Source of the DNA: Chromatocurvus halotolerans
GTDB taxonomy: Bacteria > Pseudomonadota > Gammaproteobacteria > Pseudomonadales > Halieaceae
DNA: 64,000 nucleotides
Direction of reading: 5' to 3'
Assembly: GCF_004340525.1 (NCBI RefSeq)
Contig: NZ_SLWX01000007.1
Location: 124,001-188,000, forward strand
Part shown: piece after piece, positions 56,076-64,000 of the stretch
How positions within the stretch are numbered: the first letter of the stretch is position 1
Layout: the number at the start of each line of letters is the position of its first letter
Made by a program: the position numbers and the translations under genes
Notes under the pieces: generated by a model
What the model was told of the DNA's origin: nothing
The model's input: only the letters and a program-made list of their open reading frames with translations
Database searches by the model: none

Positions 56076-57092
56076 ATGCAGCACGCACAGCTCGAAACAC
56101 GTCCCCTCTACGGTATTGGTACGGTCGCCAGGCTCACTGGGCTCAAACCGGACACGCTTCGTGTCTGGGAGCGACGCTACGGACTCGGTGCCAGCCACAA
56201 GTCCGCTACCGGCCGGCGGCAGTATACCCAGTCAGACCTTGAGCATCTGCAGCTCATTGCGGCGCTTGTTGCAGCAGGGTCCCGCATTGGCGAAATTGCC
56301 ACCACCGAGCGCAAGACCCTCGAAATGCTGGTTCGCAACCGCGGCAAGTCGGCCCGCGACACACTGCCCGAACGCAAGCCGCGTGCTGTGTTTGTGGGCA
56401 AGCAGCTGTGCGACTGGCTGGACGGCCACCAGGGATGCATTGCCGGCGTTGATGCCCGTCTGGCACGCGTCGCCCTGTCCGATTTCATCCCATCGGATCA
56501 GACGTTGCTTGAGGACGTCGATACCCTGGTCGTGGAATGTCCCAATCTCGCCAGTGGCAATGTCAATAAGCTGCAGGCGGTGGCGGATCATTTCAAGGCT
56601 ACCAAGGTGATTGTTTCCTACCAGTTCGGTAACGATCGTTGGCTCCACGAACTGGAGTCCCGGGGACACTCGACCACAACCTTCCCGCCGGACCCCGCCT
56701 ATCTGGCGTTCGAAATAACCCGGGGCATCGCCGAGAAGAACGCCAGCGTTGGCGAAGGTAATCTCGGTGAGCTGATGAGCGCCCGTCCGCGACAGTTCTC
56801 AGAAAATGAACTGGCGGCGGCACGTCAGCTGAAAAGCGCGCTCGATTGCGAATGTCCCCGGCACATTTCCGATCTCATTTCCGCGCTGGCCAACTTTGAA
56901 GCCTATTCGTCATCGTGCTCTGTGGAAAACTGGCACGACGCCGCGGTGCATTCCTGCATCTACGCCTATACCGGCCAGGCCCGGCACCTGATGGAGAAAG
57001 CACTGCAGGCGGTGCTGGAAGAGCGCGGCGAAGAGTTCGAGGCACTGCTGCGCAAAAAACAGCGCAGCGAGGGCGTTGGCAATGCAGCCTGA
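56076..57092 (+). CDS. MerR-family regulator, LitR/CarH-like without cobalamin motif
   Basis: 338 residues. The N-terminal MerR winged helix is YGIGTVARLTGLKPDTLRVWERRYG (in part, about 11-35). The middle (about 105-205) looks like a degenerate B12-binding Rossmann domain (AVFVGKQLCDWLDGHQGCIAG, DTLVVECPNL) without the DxHxxG motif of CarH. The C-terminal helical domain carries CECPRHISDLISALANFEAY and HSCIYAYTGQARHLMEKAL. Such B12-less LitR proteins control light responses in pseudomonads with a LOV partner; no LOV gene is in the window. ATG 56076. Confidence 0.88.
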   Translation: MQHAQLETRPLYGIGTVARLTGLKPDTLRVWERRYGLGASHKSATGRRQYTQSDLEHLQLIAALVAAGSRIGEIATTERKTLEMLVRNRGKSARDTLPERKPRAVFVGKQLCDWLDGHQGCIAGVDARLARVALSDFIPSDQTLLEDVDTLVVECPNLASGNVNKLQAVADHFKATKVIVSYQFGNDRWLHELESRGHSTTTFPPDPAYLAFEITRGIAEKNASVGEGNLGELMSARPRQFSENELAAARQLKSALDCECPRHISDLISALANFEAYSSSCSVENWHDAAVHSCIYAYTGQARHLMEKALQAVLEERGEEFEALLRKKQRSEGVGNAA

Positions 57093-57234
57093 CGTGGACC
57101 CCACTGACATTCTGCCCTGCCGAGGCTGCACACGGGATTGCCCGAACCTGCATTCCTGCGATCATCGGCCCTGGCGCTGTGCGCCGGGCGCATGGGCGGA
57201 ACGAGACGCACACAGCGATGCCGAGACGTCCTGA
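57082..57234 (+). CDS. Small cysteine-rich ORF coupled to merR
   Basis: 50 residues from ATG 57082, overlapping the merR stop by 11 bases. Five Cys at 13, 16, 20, 26 and 33 (CRGCTRDC ... SCDHRPWRC) suggest a metal-binding knuckle. Codon use is like the neighbours, and the overlap is the usual operon style here. I have a vague memory of similar short CRGCTRxCPN proteins in proteobacteria but know no function. It is below common length cut-offs for gene calling. Confidence 0.6.
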   Translation: MQPDVDPTDILPCRGCTRDCPNLHSCDHRPWRCAPGAWAERDAHSDAETS

Positions 57235-57249
57235 CGCTGGCTTGATACC

Positions 57250-57879
57250 TCAGTGCTCGCCCTCGCCGGACGGCCGCGCGAGTACGGCAGGGAACAGGCT
57301 TCGCATGACTGGCGTTTTGCGTACGGCGAGCCCCCACAGCATGATAGGAGCGAGTGGCGGCACAATCAGGGTATTGAACTGGTACACCAGTGCAATCATG
57401 TCAGCAGGCGGTGCCTGCGGCAGAGCCAGAAGACGTTCACCGAATGTCAGCATGAAATTTTTCAGTGTTGTGCTGATCAGCCCGAAAATCACCAGTAGCC
57501 AGAGCACCAGCAGGGCGCGGGCGAATCGCTCCCAGCTGCCCGGCATCGGCGTTGCAAAATGCAGGGCAGCGTAAAAAGGTATGGAATAGGTCAGCACGCG
57601 CGTGTCTACGGGCAGTCCAAGCTGATAGCCAGCTTCATCCGCCGGCAGGAACCGGCCATCCACCTCGCCCAGCGTGGCCATGACCATCATTTGCGTGTCC
57701 TGTAGCGTTACCGATGCGATCAACTCGGGAAACCAATTGCCCAGAACGATTGACGACAGCCACACTGCCGGCGCCGCCAGTAGCGACCCGAGTGCGTACC
57801 AGGCGACAAACGTCACCGGCATCAACAGCAGCACCAGACCAAAGAAGCGTGCGGGCGTTGTTGCCGGATCGGGTCTCAT
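57250..57879 (-). CDS. Exosortase H-associated membrane protein
   Basis: 209 residues from ATG 57879 (MRPDPATTPARFFGL), about four membrane helices (near 14-50, 108-128, 133-155 and 165-195). A central soluble loop has LPADEAGYQLGLPVDTRVLTYSIPFYAALHFAT (in part). It overlaps the xrtH stop by 4 bases (ATGA), which with its length fits the unnamed partner seen beside exosortase H. Direct function unknown. Confidence 0.8.
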   Translation of the reverse strand: MRPDPATTPARFFGLVLLLMPVTFVAWYALGSLLAAPAVWLSSIVLGNWFPELIASVTLQDTQMMVMATLGEVDGRFLPADEAGYQLGLPVDTRVLTYSIPFYAALHFATPMPGSWERFARALLVLWLLVIFGLISTTLKNFMLTFGERLLALPQAPPADMIALVYQFNTLIVPPLAPIMLWGLAVRKTPVMRSLFPAVLARPSGEGEH

Positions 57880-58379
57880 GCAGAAACCGCTGGCTGCACA
57901 TTGACTCGCGCGATATAGCGCAGATAGAGCAGGAAGACGATCAGCACGTCGAGCATGATGAGAACGGGCCACAGGTACAGGTGGCTCCAGCTGAACACGT
58001 CCATGCGCCACTGGCCGAGATAGAACAGGCTGATAATCCGCAGAATGTTCATGGCCTGAATTGCCAGGAAGCCCGCGAGGATAGCCGCGGCTTTTTGCAG
58101 GGGGCGTGCCGGAAAGGCGACGACCGCCGCGATAAGTACGATGGCTGCCTCCACGCCATTGCAGCCTGCTTCTATTGAAACAGCAAACTGGTTTTCCGTG
58201 TGACGGATAATACGGCCGGTTGCCGTTACCGCATCGTCGAAAGGCATGATCAGCGCCGCGCTGATATCAGCAAGGACGGCGGTAAAGGGCTGCACGACAT
58301 GCATCTGCACCGTTTGCTGCATCTCGATGCCGAACAGAACAAACAGAACCGTGATAAAAACGATCAGGAACTTGGTCAT
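57876..58379 (-). CDS. xrtH: Exosortase H (IPTL-CTERM sorting enzyme)
   Basis: 167 residues, five or six membrane helices. The exosortase catalytic residues are visible: Cys in SIEAGCNGVEAAIVL, Arg in MNILRIISLFYLG, and His in WSHLYLWP. XrtH is the short exosortase that processes proteins with an IPTLxxWG C-terminal signal. ATG 58379 (MTKFLIVFITVLF). No protein with an IPTL-type tail is encoded in the window, so the substrates must be elsewhere. Confidence 0.9.
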   Translation of the reverse strand: MTKFLIVFITVLFVLFGIEMQQTVQMHVVQPFTAVLADISAALIMPFDDAVTATGRIIRHTENQFAVSIEAGCNGVEAAIVLIAAVVAFPARPLQKAAAILAGFLAIQAMNILRIISLFYLGQWRMDVFSWSHLYLWPVLIMLDVLIVFLLYLRYIARVNVQPAVSA

Positions 58380-58540
58380 GCAGTCGGGTCCTCGCGCTGC
58401 CAATTAACCGTCGTTCAACATCATACCCCGTGTGTGCGTCTATCGCGTACCCCCTCGGCACGACCGGTTTTTCCAGCGCGGCCCAACCCGCGGCCCGCAC
58501 AGACTTGCGCTTTCCACCTGCCATGGTGCTAAATTGCGCG

Positions 58541-59260
58541 ATGAAAACCTCCTTTCGAATTCCCTCTGGCGAGGCCCTGGCAGACGCCACCCAGCAGTAC
58601 CGCGAAGAAGCGCGCACGCGTGTCTACCAGGTCTGGCGTCCTGACGTTGCGCAGGGGATCGCCACCGCGATGGCCTCTGCCGTGTTCTATGCGAACACGT
58701 TTCATGTTGACGGTCGAACACAGCTGGCAACGCCGGACGAGCTACAGAAGATGGGTCCTCAGGCCCGCCAGCAGCTCGGTGAGAAAATCAACGCCGGCGC
58801 CGCCGATGGGGTGGGGTTTCTTTACGAGCGCTACTACCTTCCGGAACAACCGGAGGCCTCTGTCCCTGAGCCGCTTTATGGTGTGGCTGAGACGCTGAAC
58901 AGCGAGCCTGTGCTGGCAATGGTGAGGGAGGTGTCAGGGATAGACGATATCAGCTGCGCGTCCATGCAGGTAACACGCTACCGTGCGGGCCATTTTCTCA
59001 CCCGACATAACGATGTGGTGCCAGCTGAGCAGCGACGCGTGGCGTACGTTCTGGGTTTCACGCCCCGCTGGCATCCTGACTGGGGCGGTCTCCTGCAGTT
59101 CTACCGCCAGGACGGCGTGCCGCAGGATGCCTGGGCCCCGGGTTTCAATGACCTGATGCTGTTTGATGTGCACCGGGTACATGCCGTGACCTACGTGGCG
59201 CCCTTCGCCGGCGCGCCAAGGCAGGCGATCAGTGGGTGGTTCAGCGCCGGCTCCCTGTAA
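58541..59260 (+). CDS. 2-oxoglutarate/Fe(II)-dependent oxygenase (prolyl hydroxylase-like)
   Basis: 239 residues. The C-terminal double-stranded beta-helix has the iron ligands HxD in LTRHNDVV, distal His in DVHRVHAVTYV, and the 2-oxoglutarate Arg in APRQAISGWF. MQVTRYRAGHFL and GGLLQFY are typical of the P4Hc/Ofd1 branch. ATG 58541 (MKTSFRIPSG). Target not evident; it diverges from xrtH and converges with the NSS symporter gene. Confidence 0.88.
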   Translation: MKTSFRIPSGEALADATQQYREEARTRVYQVWRPDVAQGIATAMASAVFYANTFHVDGRTQLATPDELQKMGPQARQQLGEKINAGAADGVGFLYERYYLPEQPEASVPEPLYGVAETLNSEPVLAMVREVSGIDDISCASMQVTRYRAGHFLTRHNDVVPAEQRRVAYVLGFTPRWHPDWGGLLQFYRQDGVPQDAWAPGFNDLMLFDVHRVHAVTYVAPFAGAPRQAISGWFSAGSL

Positions 59261-59285
59261 CCGCAGGCGGGGGGCCTGCTCGCCC

Positions 59286-60635
59286 CTACAACAGGTTCTG
59301 CACGAAGATCGCGGCAATAATGAGCGGACACACGAAGCGCACGTGCCACGGCCAGATACGCCAGAACATCGTGTGTTCGACCCTTGGCGCGCCTTCCCGA
59401 AGCTCCTGCAGCAGTCCGTTGCGGTTCCAGACCCAGCCCACGTAAAGACAGAAAACCAGGCCCAGCAGCGGCTGGCTGTAACGCGTGGTCGCCGCGATGA
59501 CCAGGCCGAACAGGGCATCGAAGTTGAGGAGAATCGTGCCACTGATGGCCGCGATAATCAGGGAGATCAGCACCACGGCGCGTTGCCGGGTAAGGCCGTG
59601 TTCCTCGATCGCATAGGCAACCGGCGGCTCCAGCATGGAAATCGACGAGGTCAATGCAGCGATCGCCATCAGAAAGAAAAACAGCAGGGACACGAGCGCA
59701 CCGGCCGCACCCATGGTGGCGAACAGCTCTGGCAGCACGGTAAATATCAGCGTGTCTTCCGAAATCAGCTGGCCGGTCGGGGTGAAAATCTCCACGCCGC
59801 TGGCCAGCGCAACGTACATGGCGGGCAGCACCAGAAATCCTGCGAGGACCGCAATACCGATATCGACGCCGGTGACCAGGCCACCGACGACCGGAAGGCT
59901 CTCGCGGTCGCTGAGGTAGGAGCCGTAGATGAGCATGGTCCCGACACCCAGAGAGAGCGAGAAGAAGGCCGCGCCCATGGCCTTGATGACCAGGCTGGGT
60001 GCCAGTGCCGCGGAGAAATCGGGCAGCAGGTAGACCCGCAGCCCGTCCATGGCACCATCCAGCGTCAGTACGTAGATGACCAGGGCCAGCATGGTCACGA
60101 GGAGTAGCGGCATCAGGCGGCTTGACCAGCGCTCTATGCCCTGGTGCACACCGGCAGAGATGATGCCTGCGGTGGCCGTCATGAACACCAGCATGAACAG
60201 TGCGTTGCGTTCGAGGGAGAAGCCGACCAGCCATGCCTCGAGCGCGTCAAACCCGGCAAGGGCGGCGAGAGAGCCGAGGCAGTGCGCCATCATCCAGCCG
60301 GCAACAATGGCGTAGAAACTGAGGATGAAACTCGCAACGACGAGACCCACAATCCCGGCACCGGCGCCGACGCGTTTCGACAGCGGCCTGCTGGCGATGG
60401 TCTGCAGCGCGCGGACCGCATTGGCATGTGCGTGCCGTCCGATAATCAGTTCTGCCATAAGAACCGGATAGGCGAGAATAAATGCCAGCAGCAGGTACAC
60501 CAGAAGGAATGCCGCGCCGCCATTGCTGGCGGCCTGTGTCGGGAAGCCCCAGATATTGCCAAGGCCCACGGCGCTGCCCGCGGCGGCCATGATAAACCCG
60601 AACCGTGAACTGAACTCGCCGCGGTCTGACGCCAT
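59286..60635 (-). CDS. NSS-family Na+-dependent transporter
   Basis: 449 residues, 11-12 membrane helices. FGFIMAAAGSAVGLGNIWGFP is the signature of TM1 with the Na+ and substrate sites, followed by GGAAFLLVYLLLAF (TM2) and later SLGVGTMLIYGSYL (TM6). Bacterial relatives import amino acids such as Leu, Trp or Tyr; the substrate is not assigned. Use of Na+ fits the NQR pump in the same window. Confidence 0.93.
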   Translation of the reverse strand: MASDRGEFSSRFGFIMAAAGSAVGLGNIWGFPTQAASNGGAAFLLVYLLLAFILAYPVLMAELIIGRHAHANAVRALQTIASRPLSKRVGAGAGIVGLVVASFILSFYAIVAGWMMAHCLGSLAALAGFDALEAWLVGFSLERNALFMLVFMTATAGIISAGVHQGIERWSSRLMPLLLVTMLALVIYVLTLDGAMDGLRVYLLPDFSAALAPSLVIKAMGAAFFSLSLGVGTMLIYGSYLSDRESLPVVGGLVTGVDIGIAVLAGFLVLPAMYVALASGVEIFTPTGQLISEDTLIFTVLPELFATMGAAGALVSLLFFFLMAIAALTSSISMLEPPVAYAIEEHGLTRQRAVVLISLIIAAISGTILLNFDALFGLVIAATTRYSQPLLGLVFCLYVGWVWNRNGLLQELREGAPRVEHTMFWRIWPWHVRFVCPLIIAAIFVQNLL

Positions 60636-60727
60636 AAATGAAACGCTCCGGTTGTGCTCGAAAAATCGGCGAGTGTAGCATGCAGAGTAGCCTTGGACAG
60701 AGCGTCGCGCAGTCGCTCTTCAACCGC

Positions 60728-63700
60728 TCAGCCGTCGACGGTACAGGCCTGTACCTTGCCTTCGGCGTCCGGCCCGAGTCCGAAGAGTCGCAGCAGAAGA
60801 TCGGGCACGAAAAACAGGATCTTGGCCGTGGTGTCCATGGTGGCGGCAATCGGCGATATGCTCACCCGCGGATTGTCCAGCGGCCCGCGTACGGTGATGG
60901 AGGAGGGCATCTGCACGCTGCGTTTGCGCGCCCGCGGCTGCACGCGAACGTCGAGCTGCCGGGCGGCGAGATCGATAGTCGCGTTCCCCGATGCGATCAT
61001 GTTGCGCGTCAGTATGTACAGACGGTCGCTGTTCGCCCGGCCTTCGCGCACATTGAAGTTCACCGCAGCGCATTGAAAGTCGGTGGCGGCGCTCAGCAGT
61101 CCACCGCTTAACAGCCAACCCAGCAGATCGGTGGCAAGCAGATCATAGGCCGCTCCCTCAATATGACCGTCGGCCACGGCCGCCGAAAGTCTTCCGGAGA
61201 GGGAGCGGAGCATGGCATCGACGGTTTCTCCCTGGGCGGTCAGGCCCGCGAGGACCGACAGCGAGCCCTCGATATCGCCGGCATAGCCGAGATCCGCAGC
61301 CACTGCGGTGATTGGCATCGCCTCGGCGGAACCCGCGAGGCTGATGCCCATCTGCTCACTGGCAAGATCGGCGGCGCCGCGAAAGACCACGCTTCCTCCC
61401 GCATACCCAATATCAAAATGTTCGAGAATGTAGCGTCTGTCGGCTCCGCTCAGCGTGAAGGTAAATCCCTCCAAGGCGGTGTTGTCACCGACGATCTCCC
61501 CGATGTTGGCTTCTACCCGCAGCGGGTATGTGGGCAGGGAGTCCCGCCAGGTCAGTGCGTCTTGAGTCGTCCCGGACGCGCCCTCAGCAGAACCTGACTC
61601 CCGCAGTCCCTTTGCCTGCGGTGTACCAATAAGATCGGGCAGATACAGTCTGGGCACGTTGAGATCGACATCCAGCCGGGAAATGTGTTCACCGTCGCGG
61701 GTGGCATTGAGCACCACCGAGATGTCGCTGTCGCCCATCAGACTGTGCAGCACCACCACGACCCGCTGGGGCTGGTAATCGAGCACCACGGTGCCACTGC
61801 CTGTGGCGAGCGGCTGCCCGATCAGCGCTTCTATCAGTTCGCGATCGTCCAGTCGGTAGGCCATTTCCACCTGCGCTCTTGGCACGCCCTCGGTGACACT
61901 CGCACTGCCCTGGAGCGTGGCGCCGGCGGCAGCGTCAGCCTGCAGCGAAAGGTCTATTCTCTCTACCGAAAACGCGTCCATGTCGCCGCTGAGATGAGCA
62001 ACGCCGGACAACCGCCCGGGGAGGTCCGTCAGGGACCCCTTCGTCGCTTGTGGCTGTAGCGCCGCTGCAAGCTTTGTCAGCGGTATTCCCTGTATCGAGA
62101 CTTCCAGTTCCAGGCCTGTTGCGTTCAAGGCATTGCCGACACTTCCCCGGGCACGCAGACTGCCGTCAAGCGCCTGCGCGCTGACAGCCACATCGGCAAG
62201 CGACAGTGTTGCGCCGTCATAGGATGCCTGTGCATCAAACTGCAGAGATTGCACGAAGGCCGCCTGCGCCGGCAGCTCCAATCCGTCCAGTGGTGCCAGG
62301 GATGCCAGGCTGAGCGCGATTCTGGCATCAGCGCTCGATAGCTGCGCTGAATCCTGCGGCTGCAGCGTTATGGCGACGTCGCTGGCATCGATGAGAACGT
62401 CAGGCCCCGTTGCGCCGATGCGCGCCTCTTCCAGCCTCAACTCGCTCGATGAACCGCGCATCACGCCCGAAACCTGCGCGGCGCCCAGAACCCCGGGCAT
62501 CGGGAATTGCGGCGCGATCGCCTTCAGCAGCACAGGGACATCTTCGCTGCTGCCGTTGAACGACAGTTGCACGCCGGCGATATCCGGCGTTGCCGTATCG
62601 TTAAGCTGCAGTGATTCGATGCTGCCCCAAACGCGGCCCTCGAAGATGTCCGTATTTCCCAGATCGAGCGTGATTTCGCCCAGCCGGAAACCCTTATCTG
62701 CCTGGGAGACGCGCAAGGACAAAGCCCAGGCGCCCGGTTCAAACGGCATTGGGCCCAGCCAGGGCTCCACGGCTGCCAGGCCAGGCGCAGACAGTGAGAC
62801 TGCAAGGGTTTGCCCGGGAAGAAGCGACTGCTGCTGCAGGGTGAACCTGCCTTCGTGGGGGGCCACCGATAGCTCAAGACCTGCCTGATTGCGGGTGTGG
62901 ATGGCAAAGTCCTCGAGCACCGGATCGGTCAATGGGCCGTCGAGGCGCAGCTCTGCCGTCGCCCCCCCGATATCCCCGGTATTGATATCCACCAGGCTGA
63001 GCAGCTGGTTTATTGATGCCATTCGGCCCTGGGCACTAACGTCAATCTGCGCCGGAGATTCCAGCGACTTGCGCACACTGCCGCTGGCGGTAAACGCGTA
63101 GGTCTCACCGTTGTCGAGGGCCAGCTGACGCACATCGAGATCGTATTGATCCAGGTCGCCAACCAGTGTGCCATCCAGCTTCAGCGTGCCCTCAAACGGG
63201 TAAGCGCCATCTTCAATGGCGTTAAGGAAGTCCTGAACACGCTCGTACTCCGCATGCAGGTCGAATCGGTAGTTGACTGCGGTTTCTGTCGCCGTGAGCT
63301 CGCCATCAAGCTCAATGCGGCTGCTGCCCTGCTGCGGTTTCAGGGCACCGTGAATGGCCAGGCTACTGCTGCTTTCAGTGATGGCACGACGTTCAGCGCT
63401 CAGCGCGATGATGAGCGGCGTACCGGTATAGTCGGCACCCGCGCTCGCCACGAAATGGCTGCTGTCCTGCCAGCCTCCGTACAGGTTGCTGAAGGGGAAA
63501 ACGTTGACGGAGGTATCACGAGAGACAACATGTAGCGTGCCGATACTCAGCTTGCGAGGAAACAGCGAGGTGTACTGCAGCCACTCGGCGGGATTCGGAT
63601 CGTCGGCGCTGTCGGTGGCGTCGACATACACAAGCACCGCACCTGCTGCTACATCGGCACGGGCGATGCCTTGCTGTAAAAGTTCACTCGGCGCTCCACT

Positions 63701-63955
63701 GATACTGAGATCATCAACGCCCAGCAGGGGTGCACCCTCGCTGCCTGTGCGGTGAACCTGCAGGGTACCAACCTCCAGCCTGCCCTCGAACCAGTGAATG
63801 TGCGGCTCTTCCAAGATAATACGGTAGGGCGTGTAGGCTGGAACAAGGCGCGTGACAGCGGCAAAAAAGACGCGATCGGACAGCAGCAACACGGCGGCGC
63901 TTGCGATCGCCACTGAGAGAATCGCTGACACCAGCCACGCCAGCCCTTTCAACAC
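60728..63955 (-). CDS. AsmA-family protein
   Basis: 1075 residues. One N-terminal membrane helix (about 5-27, AWLVSAILSVAIASAAVLLL), then a long beta-rich periplasmic part with repeating LxLxG strands, and the C-terminal AsmA_2-like block near LSGRLSAAVADGHIEGAAYDLLATDLLGW (in part) and FNVREGRANSDRLYILTRNM. Such proteins (AsmA, TamB, YhdP) are proposed to bridge the envelope for phospholipid traffic. Close in layout to the AsmA clan; the exact subgroup is uncertain. The 45 bases after its start to the window end hold no gene. Confidence 0.88.
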   Translation of the reverse strand: MLKGLAWLVSAILSVAIASAAVLLLSDRVFFAAVTRLVPAYTPYRIILEEPHIHWFEGRLEVGTLQVHRTGSEGAPLLGVDDLSISGAPSELLQQGIARADVAAGAVLVYVDATDSADDPNPAEWLQYTSLFPRKLSIGTLHVVSRDTSVNVFPFSNLYGGWQDSSHFVASAGADYTGTPLIIALSAERRAITESSSSLAIHGALKPQQGSSRIELDGELTATETAVNYRFDLHAEYERVQDFLNAIEDGAYPFEGTLKLDGTLVGDLDQYDLDVRQLALDNGETYAFTASGSVRKSLESPAQIDVSAQGRMASINQLLSLVDINTGDIGGATAELRLDGPLTDPVLEDFAIHTRNQAGLELSVAPHEGRFTLQQQSLLPGQTLAVSLSAPGLAAVEPWLGPMPFEPGAWALSLRVSQADKGFRLGEITLDLGNTDIFEGRVWGSIESLQLNDTATPDIAGVQLSFNGSSEDVPVLLKAIAPQFPMPGVLGAAQVSGVMRGSSSELRLEEARIGATGPDVLIDASDVAITLQPQDSAQLSSADARIALSLASLAPLDGLELPAQAAFVQSLQFDAQASYDGATLSLADVAVSAQALDGSLRARGSVGNALNATGLELEVSIQGIPLTKLAAALQPQATKGSLTDLPGRLSGVAHLSGDMDAFSVERIDLSLQADAAAGATLQGSASVTEGVPRAQVEMAYRLDDRELIEALIGQPLATGSGTVVLDYQPQRVVVVLHSLMGDSDISVVLNATRDGEHISRLDVDLNVPRLYLPDLIGTPQAKGLRESGSAEGASGTTQDALTWRDSLPTYPLRVEANIGEIVGDNTALEGFTFTLSGADRRYILEHFDIGYAGGSVVFRGAADLASEQMGISLAGSAEAMPITAVAADLGYAGDIEGSLSVLAGLTAQGETVDAMLRSLSGRLSAAVADGHIEGAAYDLLATDLLGWLLSGGLLSAATDFQCAAVNFNVREGRANSDRLYILTRNMIASGNATIDLAARQLDVRVQPRARKRSVQMPSSITVRGPLDNPRVSISPIAATMDTTAKILFFVPDLLLRLFGLGPDAEGKVQACTVDG

Positions 63956-64000
63956 CGGACACTCACCTGCAGAGGCAGAATATGTCGATGCAGCTTACCA

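Noticed and set aside
59232-60107. 291-codon plus-strand frame opposite the NSS transporter
   Set aside because: Antisense of transmembrane helices; rich in His, Gln, Arg and Glu as expected from such a shadow.

Overview
This 64 kb window is a stretch of gammaproteobacterial core chromosome. It is GC-rich, almost fully coding and contains no insertion sequence, prophage or CRISPR array. Several blocks follow the gene order I remember from Pseudomonas: topA / DUF6586-like gene / lexA / methylthioinosine phosphorylase / csiV / mfd / long gap / nqrABCDEF / apbE / nqrM / lolCDE / DUF2062 / comEC / exbBD / lpxK / kdsB / ptp / murB, and uvrC / pgsA / tRNA-Gly / tRNA-Cys. The Na+-pumping NADH dehydrogenase, an exosortase H pair, an NSS-type sodium symporter and a photolyase locus fit a marine, light-exposed member of the Halieaceae/Cellvibrionales type. 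That placement is an inference; no rRNA gene lies in the window.

Layout. 1-2.7 kb: the end of glnS, cysS and a Pro-His-Arg tRNA cluster with its own promoter. 2.7-6.6 kb: a ChaC-like glutathione-degrading enzyme and a giant MscK-type channel. 6.7-11.8 kb: 4.5S RNA, dnaX with a complete programmed -1 frameshift signal, ebfC, recR, rnd, ycgL, ycgN. 11.9-16 kb: a MoxR/VWA pair, a SPOUT RNA methyltransferase, a glutaredoxin-like protein and a universal stress protein. 16-28 kb: topA, lexA with two LexA boxes, methylthioinosine phosphorylase, csiV, mfd and an N-terminally extended GAPDH.

28.3-35.5 kb encodes the complete Na+-NQR with its two maturation factors: ApbE, which attaches FMN to NqrB and NqrC, and NqrM. 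A strong intrinsic terminator lies inside the apbE signal-peptide codons. 35.5-48.5 kb is envelope biogenesis (lolCDE, comEC, exbBD, lpxK, kdsB, murB) running into uvrC and pgsA. 48.5-51.2 kb has two tRNAs, an NTF2-like protein, an EEP nuclease/phosphatase with a second CDP-alcohol phosphatidyltransferase, and arfB.

51.2-57.2 kb is the most unusual region. Photolyase, a class II-like sirtuin, a TIGR01777 SDR enzyme, a non-canonical sigma-70 factor and a LitR/CarH-like MerR regulator without the cobalamin motif lie together. The sigma and MerR genes diverge from a 185 bp spacer with six copies of a TTGTCC half-site, and a 50-residue Cys-rich ORF overlaps the end of merR. I read this as a candidate light-response circuit. 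57.2-64 kb: exosortase H and its partner, a 2OG-Fe(II) oxygenase, an NSS transporter and an AsmA-family protein. No intergenic stretch over 300 bases lacks an annotated feature.
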